A stretch of 64,000 nt of DNA from Alteromonas aestuariivivens (lineage in GTDB: Bacteria; Pseudomonadota; Gammaproteobacteria; Enterobacterales; Alteromonadaceae), in the NCBI RefSeq assembly GCF_003367475.1, contig NZ_QRHA01000009.1, positions 62,001 to 126,000 on the forward strand, given 5' to 3'. The position numbers were made by a program, and so were the translations under genes. Under the pieces are notes generated by a model. The model worked only from the letters and a program-made list of their open reading frames with translations, did no database searches and had not been told where the DNA came from. This document shows positions 34,681 through 43,757 of this stretch, one piece after another. Numbering within the stretch: position 1 is the stretch's first letter; every line of letters starts with the position of its first letter.

Positions 34681-36699
34681 GTGAAAACACCCCAGGCTCA
34701 AATCCACTTCAATGATCAGGGAACTCCTGTCGCCGATCTGTTCGACGATGTGTATTTCTCTAATGACAGTGGCATAAATGAAACCTACCACGTATTCATG
34801 AGAGGTAACAACCTGCCTGAGCGCTGGGCGAAGCACTCCGAGCCCAGTTTTGTGATTGCCGAAACCGGGTTCGGTACCGGTTTGAATTGTCTGGTAGCCA
34901 TGCTGGCCTTCAAGCAGTTTCGAATGCAACATCCGAACCATACATTAAAACAGCTGTATATTCTGACCACCGAAAAATTCCCTTTACCCAAACCGGATAT
35001 CGCCCGGGCGCTGGGCTCATTTGAGCAGCTGAAAGAGGCCTCTGACGCTTTGCTCAGCGTTTATCCCATGGCCATCCAGGGCTGCCACAGATTGCATATG
35101 CCGGCATTTCATACCTGTCTGGATTTGTGGTTGGGCGACGTGCACGATACGCTGCCTGAATGGCACAATCCACCCTCTGGGCTTGTAGATGCCTGGTTTC
35201 TGGATGGATTCGCACCAAGCAAGAACCCCGATATGTGGACCGATGCCCTTTTTGGCGAAATGGCCCGTCTGAGCAAACCCAACGGAACGTTTTCCACCTT
35301 TACGGCCGCAGGCATCGTCAAGCGTGGCATGCAGCAAGCCGGGTTCTGCATTGAAAAGGTTGGAGGTTTCGGCCGCAAGCGTGACATGCTGATCGGCCAT
35401 TATTCGAAAAACGAAGCCAAAGATCCTATTAATCCGCCCTATTCACGGTATCAGGCTGATGCAATTACTGCGAAAGACAGCGTTGCGATTATTGGCGGAG
35501 GCCTGGCTGGCGCAGCAATTGCCTATGCATTGGTGCAAAAACATATTCGTTGTGAACTGTTTTGCGCCAGTAACGAGCTGGCTCAGGGTGCCTCCGGAAA
35601 TCCCCAGGGTGGCTTTTACCCTCAGTTACACGCTCAGGCCAGTCACGCCAGCCAGATTCAGGCACACAGTTTTTTATACGCCCGCCGCTTATACGATGAA
35701 GCGGTTAGCGGCGAGCCGGTACCACACGAATTTTGCGGAGTACTGCAACTGGCGTTCAGTGAAGAAGTGGCAAAGCGACAGAGTAATTTGCTGCAACAGG
35801 CTGTCTGGCCTGCACAACTGGTGAGGGGTGTGGATTCTGCGCAAGCCACGGAACTGGCGGGTATCACGTTGCCCTACTCTGGCCTGTTCATTGAACAAGG
35901 TGGGTGGCTAAGCCCACCACAACTGGTTCAGGCGTTATTGAAAAAAGCCACGCAGACAGGCCTTATCACCGTACATACGGGTACAAGGGTCAATCACTAT
36001 GAGGCAACATCCGAAGCCGTTGCCGTTCACTTTGACGGTCAGCCACCAAAACAGTTTGCCCATCTGGTGCTCGCCAGTGGGCATGAGTCTGCAGCGTCCC
36101 CGGCGTTACAGGGCTTGCCATTTCGCGCCGTCCGGGGCCAGGTTGAGTCCCTCCCCTCCCAGCCTCCGATGGACAGGTTATCTACCGTGCTGTGTCATAA
36201 AGGGTACCTGACTCCGGCCTGGAATGGACGCCATGCATTGGGTTCCACTTACGTAAAAAAGGACCTTCAGCAGGAAGTAAGAGTCAGCGAAAGTGAGGCG
36301 AATCTGAATACCCATCAACAGGCCATGAGTGAATGTGACTGGATTTCTGCACTGAAGCACGATGGTAAAGCGCGGGCCGCCATTCGCTTGGGGTTGCCGG
36401 ATCATCAACCTGTTACAGGACATGTGCATGACTGGAGTCAGTTACGGGAAACTTACGCCGGGCTGGGAAAGGGCAAGCCGCTGGAAGAACAGGCGATGCC
36501 ACCGGCCAGCCGGGTCAGTGTTCTGACAGGACTGGGTTCAAGAGGATTAACCACGGCGCCTCTCATGGGCGAGATACTGGCCAGTCAGCTGACCCATTCA
36601 CCACTGCCGCTGACTGACACCCTGCTGCAGGCAGTAAGCCCCAGCCGCTTCGTTATTAGAGACTGTTTACGCAATAAGATTAGCGACCAGCCTGAGTGA
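34681..36699 (+). CDS. mnmC: MnmC, bifunctional tRNA wobble-uridine modification enzyme
   Basis: 672 residues from GTG 34681. The N-terminal SAM-dependent methyltransferase (about 1-240; AETGFGTGLN) methylates nm5s2U34; the C-terminal FAD domain (about 268-650; IIGGGLAGAAIA) oxidatively removes the carboxymethyl group of cmnm5s2U34. Length matches E. coli MnmC (668). Its 3' end overlaps the convergent FlgO-like gene by 20 nt. yfcL and epmC, its E. coli neighbours, lie a little downstream. Confidence 0.96.
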   Translation: MKTPQAQIHFNDQGTPVADLFDDVYFSNDSGINETYHVFMRGNNLPERWAKHSEPSFVIAETGFGTGLNCLVAMLAFKQFRMQHPNHTLKQLYILTTEKFPLPKPDIARALGSFEQLKEASDALLSVYPMAIQGCHRLHMPAFHTCLDLWLGDVHDTLPEWHNPPSGLVDAWFLDGFAPSKNPDMWTDALFGEMARLSKPNGTFSTFTAAGIVKRGMQQAGFCIEKVGGFGRKRDMLIGHYSKNEAKDPINPPYSRYQADAITAKDSVAIIGGGLAGAAIAYALVQKHIRCELFCASNELAQGASGNPQGGFYPQLHAQASHASQIQAHSFLYARRLYDEAVSGEPVPHEFCGVLQLAFSEEVAKRQSNLLQQAVWPAQLVRGVDSAQATELAGITLPYSGLFIEQGGWLSPPQLVQALLKKATQTGLITVHTGTRVNHYEATSEAVAVHFDGQPPKQFAHLVLASGHESAASPALQGLPFRAVRGQVESLPSQPPMDRLSTVLCHKGYLTPAWNGRHALGSTYVKKDLQQEVRVSESEANLNTHQQAMSECDWISALKHDGKARAAIRLGLPDHQPVTGHVHDWSQLRETYAGLGKGKPLEEQAMPPASRVSVLTGLGSRGLTTAPLMGEILASQLTHSPLPLTDTLLQAVSPSRFVIRDCLRNKISDQPE

Positions 36700-37408
36700 C
36701 CGCGTTCAGGCTGGTAACCATAAAAGCCGGAATATAAACACTCGCGCTGGCGACCAGTTGGCGGTTCTCCACCGAAACAATTCGGGCATTAACCCGGACT
36801 CCACGGCCGTCTTCAATCAGGGTGCCGGTGAGGATATGGTCCATTGCCACCTGGTTTGCCAGTTCGCTTCCTTTACGACTCAGCGACAAATCTCCGGATT
36901 CGGTTACCTGAATGCCGTTCGCAAGTTTATAGTCCACCACGGCAAGACCAAAGTCCTGCAGTTCGGCCATCAGATACTCGGCCATCTGGTTACCCAGCAC
37001 CGTAGGCTCCTGAAGAGAACGGTTCAGGCGCACAAAACTGGCAATGCCAACCAAATCGGAAGTGGACATGCGGGTTGCATTCGCCATCAGGTCCATGGCC
37101 AGTTGTGCCGCGTAGTCGTTCAGCCGCTTGTGGGTCTGGGAAGGTGAAAAGCCCTGCTGCAAGGGGTCACGGTAGCGGTCATCACTTTGCGCTTGTGCTT
37201 CATACTTATAGGCATGATCCCGGGAGTCCGGCCGATACTCCAGGCCACTTCCCCTGGGTGCTTCAACCGCTTCATCTGCCTTAACTGCACGGCCGTCTTC
37301 ACTGAACCAGTAAGAAAAGTTTTCACGGGTAGCCGAACATCCGGTCAGCGCAAGAACCAGAGCGCATGCGACGCTGATCCGTGTGGCCGAAATTGCTATC
37401 TGCCTCAT
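36680..37408 (-). CDS. FlgO-family lipoprotein (paralogue 3)
   Basis: 242 residues. Lipobox LTGC (Cys24). A linker rich in charged residues leads to a FlgO domain (about 90-235: VGIASFVRLNRSLQEPTVLGNQMAEYLMAELQ, then DHILTGTLIEDGRGVRVNARIV). FlgO is an outer membrane lipoprotein needed for flagellar function in Vibrio, but no flagellar gene is nearby. Third of three tandem paralogues, 5 nt after the second. The end overlaps mnmC by 20 nt. Confidence 0.82.
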   Translation of the reverse strand: MRQIAISATRISVACALVLALTGCSATRENFSYWFSEDGRAVKADEAVEAPRGSGLEYRPDSRDHAYKYEAQAQSDDRYRDPLQQGFSPSQTHKRLNDYAAQLAMDLMANATRMSTSDLVGIASFVRLNRSLQEPTVLGNQMAEYLMAELQDFGLAVVDYKLANGIQVTESGDLSLSRKGSELANQVAMDHILTGTLIEDGRGVRVNARIVSVENRQLVASASVYIPAFMVTSLNAVTQAGR

Positions 37409-37413
37409 TCAAC

Positions 37414-38166
37414 TTACCCCTGGCTTAGCTTCACACCGTCGCGCATTCCGCCGCGATGATTGCCATCACTGGGGATCAAGGCGTCCACCACGTAGAAAGG
37501 CACCAGCATTTGTGCGCTGGCCACCACCGCCCGTGATTGCAAGCCCAGAATGCGGGCATTGACCAGTACACCGCCCTGGTGTTTGGCCATGGTGCCGGTC
37601 AGTACGTATTCAATTGGCAGACTGGCATCCAGCTCCAGATAGTCACGGGAAAGCAAGAAATCGCCCTGGCCGGTAATGCGAATGTAATCGGTGGCTTTGT
37701 GATCCAGCACCGGAATGCGGAATTTGTGCAATTCATGGATAAAAGATTCTGCCATTTGCTGGCCCAGCAGATTGGTTTCCTGCAAGTCTGAATCCAGCAA
37801 CGCGAAGTTGGTCACTGCAACAGGGGTTTTAACGTTAACGTATTCCAGATTAGCAACCAGGTCCTGGGTCATATTCTTGACGTAATCGCCAATGTGCTTG
37901 GTCAGAGGCCGCCCCTGATACGCCCCCTGTTCACTGGAATACAGTGGCGGCTGCCCAATGGCACCGAAGTTGTCCATATCTTCAACCGGTTCTGCCGCAG
38001 AAGGGTCCCGCTCTACTGCCACAATGTCGACCACATTGATTGCAGATGCAGTACTTACCGGTGCCGCTTCAGGGGCCGTTGATGACAATTCCGTCGGCAT
38101 TGCGCACGCTCCCAAAACTGAGCTGACGGCAAGCCCCAAAGCGACCAGACTGACTTGCTTATTCAT
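37414..38166 (-). CDS. FlgO-family lipoprotein (paralogue 2)
   Basis: 250 residues. Lipobox LGAC (Cys21). FlgO domain about residues 95-235: VTNFALLDSDLQETNLLGQQMAESFIHEL, LSRDYLELDASLPIEYVLTGTM, GGVLVNARIL. It shares the LGxQMAE, LSR and VLTGT...VNARI motifs with both neighbours. Middle gene of the tandem triplet, 6 nt after paralogue 1. Confidence 0.82.
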   Translation of the reverse strand: MNKQVSLVALGLAVSSVLGACAMPTELSSTAPEAAPVSTASAINVVDIVAVERDPSAAEPVEDMDNFGAIGQPPLYSSEQGAYQGRPLTKHIGDYVKNMTQDLVANLEYVNVKTPVAVTNFALLDSDLQETNLLGQQMAESFIHELHKFRIPVLDHKATDYIRITGQGDFLLSRDYLELDASLPIEYVLTGTMAKHQGGVLVNARILGLQSRAVVASAQMLVPFYVVDALIPSDGNHRGGMRDGVKLSQG

Positions 38167-38172
38167 TCCCCG

Positions 38173-38853
38173 TTACCCCTTATGCTCGGTTCTGTATAGT
38201 CTTCCATTGCGGCTGGACACCTGCTCTTCACGCCAGAATAGCTGTTGCGGAAAAAACCGCGTTGCCGCAGCCACCACATCTTTTGTCTGAGCGTTGATGA
38301 CCCGGGCGTTTACAATCGCCCCTTCCTGCTGATAAACCATTGTGCCGGTGATGTAAAAATCCACCCGCCCTGCGTCTGAAAGGTGCTCGATATTACGAGA
38401 CAATACCCGATCAGACTCAGGTTCTATTAATATATCGTTCGTAAGCTTGAACTCTTGAGCGATAAATCCACGTTTCACGCCCTCAGTGATCAACCCCTGC
38501 TCAAGCTGCTGGCTTAGCATCATCAGAGGGTGCTGTTCCTCAGCGTTAATATTCAGGGTGTCGGCAGGAACAAAGCCCGCCACTGCATAGCGCGCCTGCC
38601 TTGATGGCTTAAGCTGGATAAACAATTCGTTGGCCAGCAAATGGGTGTGGTATTCAACATTGCCGAGTGCAGGTACGCCATTTTGCGATGCTTCACCAAT
38701 TTGTGCCTGGGTGAGAACCGGCGCTTCAATGTGGGTGGTACAGCCACTCATCGCCGCAATTATGCCTATCAGGATAGCAATGGCCACATAACGAAAACGC
38801 AACCCCCGGCGATAACACTTTCGGGCTGGAGAATAATAGGTGTATTTGCTCAT
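38173..38853 (-). CDS. FlgO-family lipoprotein (paralogue 1, most divergent)
   Basis: 226 residues. A long Arg-rich n-region precedes the membrane segment and lipobox MSGC (Cys38). The FlgO-like domain (about 75-200) keeps AVAGFVP, LMMLSQQLEQGLITE, LSRNIEHL and YITGTMVYQQEGAIVNARVI, so it belongs to the same family although weaker. First gene of the triplet. The long positively charged leader suggests the true start could be a later codon. Confidence 0.75.
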   Translation of the reverse strand: MSKYTYYSPARKCYRRGLRFRYVAIAILIGIIAAMSGCTTHIEAPVLTQAQIGEASQNGVPALGNVEYHTHLLANELFIQLKPSRQARYAVAGFVPADTLNINAEEQHPLMMLSQQLEQGLITEGVKRGFIAQEFKLTNDILIEPESDRVLSRNIEHLSDAGRVDFYITGTMVYQQEGAIVNARVINAQTKDVVAAATRFFPQQLFWREEQVSSRNGRLYRTEHKG

Positions 38854-39059
38854 GGTCCAATTCTACTTCACATCTGGGGAACCGTATTTTTTGACAATGT
38901 CCGCCACACCATTTCAGCCGTGACGGTACATTGACGCCTCGCCAGCACTATGCAATTTTCACACCAAATACATCTTTTACGTTCAGGTCATTACCCATGC
39001 CGTCAAAAGCGTTTCAGCCACGCTAGGTAAGCCCACAAAAGGGTAGGAAAAATCCGTCA

Positions 39060-39100
39060 GAGGGCAAACCCTTGCCAGCCTGGCAACGATTCAGGCCCTC
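39060..39100 (-). terminator. Two-tier hairpin after yfcL
   Basis: Outer stem GAGGGC/GCCCTC (39060-39065 with 39095-39100) encloses TTGCCA/TGGCAA (39072-39077 with 39081-39086). On the minus strand it overlaps the yfcL stop codon and is followed downstream by a TTTTT run near 39048. Confidence 0.6.
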
Positions 39101-39387
39101 GCAACCAAACGTTGCCACAAAGCTGCAACCTTATCCTGATCCTCAGCATCAAGCTCCTTTTGCGCAAAAGCCTGTTTAAGGCTGTTTTTCATGGCTTCAT
39201 CGAGCAATGTGATGTCGGCATCGGCGCGCATTTCCAACTGCCTGGCAAGTACGGCAAAGTGCCCCTGTAAATAACTGGCGACAAAAAGCTCATCATCACT
39301 TCCGTGATCAACCACCGCATCGAGCTGTTGTTCAATATGGCTAACCGACTGAATGAAGTTTTGGGGAGCCTGAGGGGAAAACTGCAT
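39091..39387 (-). CDS. yfcL: YfcL family protein
   Basis: 98 residues, soluble, mostly helical. VVDHGSDDELFVASYLQGHFAV is the family signature (E. coli YfcL has 92 residues). Function unknown. It ends an operon with epmC and the ATP-NAD kinase-like gene, 10 nt after the latter. In E. coli yfcL lies beside mnmC and epmC, a grouping roughly kept here. Confidence 0.85.
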   Translation of the reverse strand: MQFSPQAPQNFIQSVSHIEQQLDAVVDHGSDDELFVASYLQGHFAVLARQLEMRADADITLLDEAMKNSLKQAFAQKELDAEDQDKVAALWQRLVARA

Positions 39388-39397
39388 TTAGATACTC

Positions 39398-40531
39398 CTA
39401 TACTGCGGTGTACAACACTTTGTCATGGTACCCGGTGATAATGGAAAAGCTGCCTGCCATGGCTTTGTCCAATTCACTGTCGCCGGTATCCAGCCTCAGG
39501 GGGCGCCCACCCAATTGCTGTAGCTTTTGCTTGGTAGCAAGAACCAGAATTCGGTCTTTGCCAAGGCGTTTTAAAAAAGCGGCACTCAGTTGCTGGTTTC
39601 CGCGACCAAACACGTGGCCCTGGCCACCAATCACGGTTACGACCAGCCTGACGTCATGCCCGTCGGTTATCTGTAACAGCTGTTCGGCAGTTACATCTTT
39701 AGCCAGGAGTTGCCCCTGTCGAATCACATCAACACCTAACAACGTATTTTCCAGCCCAAGCTCCTGCATAACGGAAGCAACGGTGGAACCAGAGCCCATC
39801 ACAAACAGCGTGTCGGGCATTTCATCCATCAGTTCGGTTACATGATCGCAGATATCTGCCAGCACCAGTTCTTCACTTTCCTGCCCCCCCATTTTCACAG
39901 ACTGCACATAAGTCAGATCATGGGGAACGCGCATCTCACCATAGTGGCGTGCAACAACCCGCCCCTGACGAAAGGCCTGTTCATCGATATCACGCACTTC
40001 CGCTTCGTATTCTGAAACCAGTTCACCGCTGAGCATTTTCAGCACCACTTCACCGGCCGCGGACGGCGTTACAGTGTAAACCCCAGAATGGATTTTACAG
40101 CCAGCCGGTACTCCAAGAACCGGCACCCGGTCCTGAACCACATGGCACACGTTGCGGGCAGTACCATCTCCTCCGGCAAACAGAATCAGATCGGCCCCCG
40201 CTTCGATAAGACAACGGACAGCAGCTTCAGTGTCGCTGCTTTCAGTTTGAACATTCGCCGGGGTATACACCACCTGGCAGGGCAGGCCCAACGCCTCACA
40301 AATGCTTTGCCCCATATCTGCGGCAACGGTAAATATTTCAAATTCAGCAGCGGCGTCAACGAGCCGGCTCAGGGCTTTACCCATTCTGGCATTGGCCTGA
40401 GGCTTTGCCCCCAACGCCAGTGCCTGCTCCCGGATCTCTGCTCCGTCACTGCCCTTGAGCGCGAGTGCACCACCGATACCGGCAAATGGGTTTACCAGCA
40501 CACCTAACCGGAAACGCCGCGCCGGCTTCAT
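39398..40531 (-). CDS. ATP-NAD kinase family protein (COG3199-like)
   Basis: 377 residues. ATG 40531 overlaps the epmC stop as ATGA; an in-frame ATG at 40561 lies inside epmC. The diacylglycerol/NAD kinase fold is shown by LGVLVNPFAGIGG at the N-terminus, LFAGGDGTARNV and GVPAGCKIHSGVYTVTP. The substrate is not known for this branch; it differs from the housekeeping NadK in its long C-terminal region (MGSGSTVASVMQELGL). Translationally coupled between epmC and yfcL. Confidence 0.85.
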   Translation of the reverse strand: MKPARRFRLGVLVNPFAGIGGALALKGSDGAEIREQALALGAKPQANARMGKALSRLVDAAAEFEIFTVAADMGQSICEALGLPCQVVYTPANVQTESSDTEAAVRCLIEAGADLILFAGGDGTARNVCHVVQDRVPVLGVPAGCKIHSGVYTVTPSAAGEVVLKMLSGELVSEYEAEVRDIDEQAFRQGRVVARHYGEMRVPHDLTYVQSVKMGGQESEELVLADICDHVTELMDEMPDTLFVMGSGSTVASVMQELGLENTLLGVDVIRQGQLLAKDVTAEQLLQITDGHDVRLVVTVIGGQGHVFGRGNQQLSAAFLKRLGKDRILVLATKQKLQQLGGRPLRLDTGDSELDKAMAGSFSIITGYHDKVLYTAV

Positions 40532-41109
40532 GCGGCCTGACCTTGCAGGGAGATTGGACACAATGGCGGCGTATTGAATTGTTGATGCAGTGCCTGGATA
40601 AATTGTGCCGCCCGGGAAGGAAACCCGTTTTCCAAATAGCTCAGCAATTGTTGCTGTACTGCATTGGTAAACGCATCCCGATCGGGCTCCGCGCCATTGA
40701 GATTATCCGTGCTGACTCGAAACGAGCGGCCCGCCGCCAGGGTAAAAGCCCATTCGATGGCCTGGGGTTTTACTTCAACTTTTTCAAATTCGGCCTGCTG
40801 GCAGGCATCCCGCCCATCGGGGCAATACCAGTAACCATAGTCTTCGAGCTGTCGACGGGCTTCACCGGCAATGCACCAGTGTGCGATTTCATGCAGCGCC
40901 GAGGCAAAGTAACCGTGTGCAAACACAATCCGGTGGTGGCCGAATCCATCTTTTGCCGGCAGATAAACCGGTTCTTCCTCACCACGAACCAGCCGGGTAT
41001 GGTATGTGTCGCTGAAGAGGCGATCAAACAGCCGAATCAATATACCCAGTTGCGGGTCATCCTGGGACTTCAGATCTGTTGCACCATTGTCTGTACTCAG
41101 AAAACTCAC
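40528..41109 (-). CDS. epmC: EpmC, elongation factor P hydroxylase
   Basis: 193 residues from GTG 41109 with AAGG just upstream; a longer in-frame start at 41241 would add 44 residues absent from the E. coli protein (about 182). Hydroxylates the beta-lysyl-lysine of EF-P. Metal-site segment ASALHEIAHWCIAG, the YWYCPDGRDA motif, and FEKVEVKPQAIEW match E. coli YfcM closely. First gene of a three-gene operon. epmA, epmB and efp are not in the window. Confidence 0.93.
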   Translation of the reverse strand: MSFLSTDNGATDLKSQDDPQLGILIRLFDRLFSDTYHTRLVRGEEEPVYLPAKDGFGHHRIVFAHGYFASALHEIAHWCIAGEARRQLEDYGYWYCPDGRDACQQAEFEKVEVKPQAIEWAFTLAAGRSFRVSTDNLNGAEPDRDAFTNAVQQQLLSYLENGFPSRAAQFIQALHQQFNTPPLCPISLQGQAA

Positions 41110-41324
41110 AATCACCTTAAACGCGGGATTTAAAACTGCCGCGAGTCTACCAAAAACTCCGACCATCGGCCATTCCGGGGGATAAATCCTCTGTAGAGGT
41201 TGGTGTGACACAAAGCTTGTCATAAACTGGGTGAACGCCACCGAGCCAGTTGGCGAGCCAGATGGAAAACCAAGTGTCGATTCCGGCTGGTTCGCCCCAA
41301 CCGTTTCAGTTCAGGAGATTGCCG

Positions 41325-42032
41325 TTGAAAGGTTCCGCCCACCCAATCGTCGAACATTTGCATCAGGTTAATGAACTCAGAGAACAGGCCGAACAGAGCC
41401 AACTGCTCAATGATGTCCATGCTTTGCAGGCCTGGCAGTGCCAGCGCCTGCTTGCAACTCATGCCGACCTGGCCAGCCAGAAGCGCTACCAGCTGGCAAT
41501 GCAGTTTTTTGTCGATGAACTGTATGGCCCCAAAGACTTCAGCCAGCGGGATGCCGACCTGGCTCGCGTGATCCCCAAACTTGCCAGTGTGCTGCCCAAC
41601 AAAGCCATGAGCGCACTGGATGATGCACTGGCGCTTAACGCACTGTCGTTTGAGCTTGACCTGGCGATGGCTGACAAACTTCAGGGCCAAAACCTGGACC
41701 GTGACAGCTACGCACTCGCCTACCGTCAGGTTGGCCGCCCCGATGACCGCCGCCATCAGATAGAAATCATTGCGCATTTGGGCCAGCAATTAGCTGATGT
41801 GGTGCACATTCGTGGCATCGGCATGCTCATCAAGCTCGCGCGCCGCCCCGCAAAAATGGCGGGATTACTAACTCTGCACGAGTTTCTGGAACGAGGGTTC
41901 GACGCCTTCAAGGGTCTCGGTGATGTACACAGTTTTATTGAACCGGTTATTGCTCGGGAACGAGCGTTGATGCTACAACTGTTCGACGAGAACCTTGATT
42001 TGAAAAAGGACAACCCGCTGCCTCATGTCTGA
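41325..42032 (+). CDS. FFLEELY-motif protein (conserved, unknown function)
   Basis: 235 residues from TTG 41325, with AGGAG 8 nt upstream; ATG 41262 or TTG 41250 would add 21-25 residues without a ribosome site. The core reads QFFVDELYGPKDFSQRDADLARVIPKL, a slight variant of the FFLEELY signature found in Marinobacter- and Hahella-like genomes. All-helical, no signal peptide. First gene of an operon with a thioesterase (8-nt overlap) and a retropepsin-like protein. Divergent from epmC. Confidence 0.8.
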   Translation: MKGSAHPIVEHLHQVNELREQAEQSQLLNDVHALQAWQCQRLLATHADLASQKRYQLAMQFFVDELYGPKDFSQRDADLARVIPKLASVLPNKAMSALDDALALNALSFELDLAMADKLQGQNLDRDSYALAYRQVGRPDDRRHQIEIIAHLGQQLADVVHIRGIGMLIKLARRPAKMAGLLTLHEFLERGFDAFKGLGDVHSFIEPVIARERALMLQLFDENLDLKKDNPLPHV

Positions 42033-42474
42033 ACGACTTCCCTGGTATCACGAAAATCCATTCATCCAGACCTGGCAGGTTGGCCAGCAGCACATTGATC
42101 ACTATCAGCACGTTAACAACGTGGCTTACCTGGGCCAGCAGGAATTATTGGCCTGGGCCCATTCCAACCATCTGGGGCTGAGTTTCAGTGACTATGCCGA
42201 ATGTGACCGCGGCATGGTTATCCGCCGCCACGAACTGGACTATTTTTTGCCCTGCCACTTGGGGGATGTGATTGAATGTGGCACCTGGATCATTGCCTGT
42301 GATAACACCGTGTCTCTTACGCGGCAGTTCCAGTTTGTCTGCACGCGCCGCAAGCAAACGGTGTACGCCGCCAAAACCCAGTTTATCTGCGTAAGTGTGA
42401 CCACAGGTGCGCCCAAGCGTATGCCGGAAAAATTCCGAGAAATTTATGGCCAGGCCTGCGTGGGAGCACAATAA
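42025..42474 (+). CDS. Acyl-CoA thioesterase, 4-HBT hotdog fold
   Basis: 149 residues. The hotdog helix segment HIDHYQHVNNVAYLGQQE corresponds to the YbgC/4-HBT active-site region (D/N-x-x-x-H-V-N-N-x-x-Y). Probably hydrolyses acyl-CoA or acyl-ACP in the cytoplasm. Overlaps the previous gene by 8 nt and the next by 1 nt, so the three are translationally coupled. Confidence 0.9.
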   Translation: MSERLPWYHENPFIQTWQVGQQHIDHYQHVNNVAYLGQQELLAWAHSNHLGLSFSDYAECDRGMVIRRHELDYFLPCHLGDVIECGTWIIACDNTVSLTRQFQFVCTRRKQTVYAAKTQFICVSVTTGAPKRMPEKFREIYGQACVGAQ

Positions 42475-43601
42475 TGCGCCTGGCTATAACGCTGCTTAGC
42501 ATTCTGCTTTTGGCGTCTCTGGCTGTAAACGGATGGCTGTTATGGCGGATATTTAATCATGCAAAGGGCACACAGCTCCATCTGATCTCCCCCTCAAACC
42601 AAACCAAACCGACTGATTCGGTGTACCTGCCCCCCAATTTAAAATCCGGCATGGAGACGGTTAGCCCCGACGTTCCTTTAAGTCTTGATGACGCCATAGA
42701 AAGGCTCACTCACAGTTTGCAGCAGGGCGATTATGATGAAGTTGCATTCCGGCTTACCGAATTGCTTCAAGCCAACCCCGAAAACGCAGAACTACTGTTA
42801 CTGGAAGCTGAGCTGATAGCGCTTACCCAACCCCTTTCTGAAGCCCTGATGCATTACTACTCACTCCTGGAGATGCCCTTACCGCCCGCCGAGCGACAAA
42901 AAATTTACTCAATAATCAATGAATTATCTGAAAATGCCATACGGCAACTTAAAGAAGATCAGGCGTGGGACCTAATGGCGCAGCTGCTGGAGCCGTTGTT
43001 TCAGCTATTGCCTGAACACCGTGGCTATATATTGGGGCTTGCCGAAGCCTATGGCCAGCAACAAAAAATGACCCTGATGGAAGACGTGCTGGCATCCCTG
43101 CCACCAAACGACAGCCAGGCTCAAATTATTCGCCAACGCGCTTTCCGTGCCCGGGAAACCGGCTTTAACAGGGAAAATATTTCAACTGACAAGCCTGTTG
43201 ACCGGGAACCGGGGGGTGAACAGCGCCTGAGCCTGATAAGAGTGGGGGATCAGTTTCTGGCTCAAATCCGGATTGGCGAAAGGCCTACCAACATGCTTCT
43301 GGATACCGGAGCCAGTACCACCGCCATCTCAAGCCAGGTATTTGAACAGATAAAATCCACCCAACGGGTTCGCTTTATTGGCGTTTTCGATGTCAATACT
43401 GCGGCCGGGAAAATTCGCGCCCCTCTGGTGCAATTACCACAAGTCACCCTTGGTCCTTACCAGTTTTCTGACCTGAGTGTACTGGTCATGCCTGTTGGTG
43501 AAATGCAGCGGGCGGAGGGCCTTCTGGGCATGAACGTACTCAAAGTGTTTGATTTTCGTATTGATCAGGTTTCAGACCAGCTGGTGTTGCGTGAGCATTA
43601 G
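42474..43601 (+). CDS. Membrane-anchored retropepsin-like aspartic protease
   Basis: 375 residues. N-terminal membrane helix (about 5-27), a TPR-like helical region (about 70-230), then a single retropepsin-type domain (about 255-372) with LLDTGAST (Asp near 276), and GLLGMNVL near the end. Related to clan AA proteases of bacteria that act as homodimers in the periplasm. The substrate is unknown. Third gene of the FFLEELY operon; ATG overlaps the upstream TAA by one base. Confidence 0.88.
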   Translation: MRLAITLLSILLLASLAVNGWLLWRIFNHAKGTQLHLISPSNQTKPTDSVYLPPNLKSGMETVSPDVPLSLDDAIERLTHSLQQGDYDEVAFRLTELLQANPENAELLLLEAELIALTQPLSEALMHYYSLLEMPLPPAERQKIYSIINELSENAIRQLKEDQAWDLMAQLLEPLFQLLPEHRGYILGLAEAYGQQQKMTLMEDVLASLPPNDSQAQIIRQRAFRARETGFNRENISTDKPVDREPGGEQRLSLIRVGDQFLAQIRIGERPTNMLLDTGASTTAISSQVFEQIKSTQRVRFIGVFDVNTAAGKIRAPLVQLPQVTLGPYQFSDLSVLVMPVGEMQRAEGLLGMNVLKVFDFRIDQVSDQLVLREH

Positions 43602-43757
43602 GCGTTTTTCAGCCCACAAAAATCCAGATTCGGGTAAATCTTTTCATCGCCCAGCAGCGTAGCACACTGTAAAGATTATCGTGCAGATACCAAGCCCGGA
43701 CCTGGGCGCATATCCACACAAACCGACGAACCACAACCCCAACACAAGAGGAACACC

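Noticed and set aside
36680..38853. A flagellar gene cluster
   Set aside because: Only FlgO-like lipoproteins are present; no other flagellar genes in the window.
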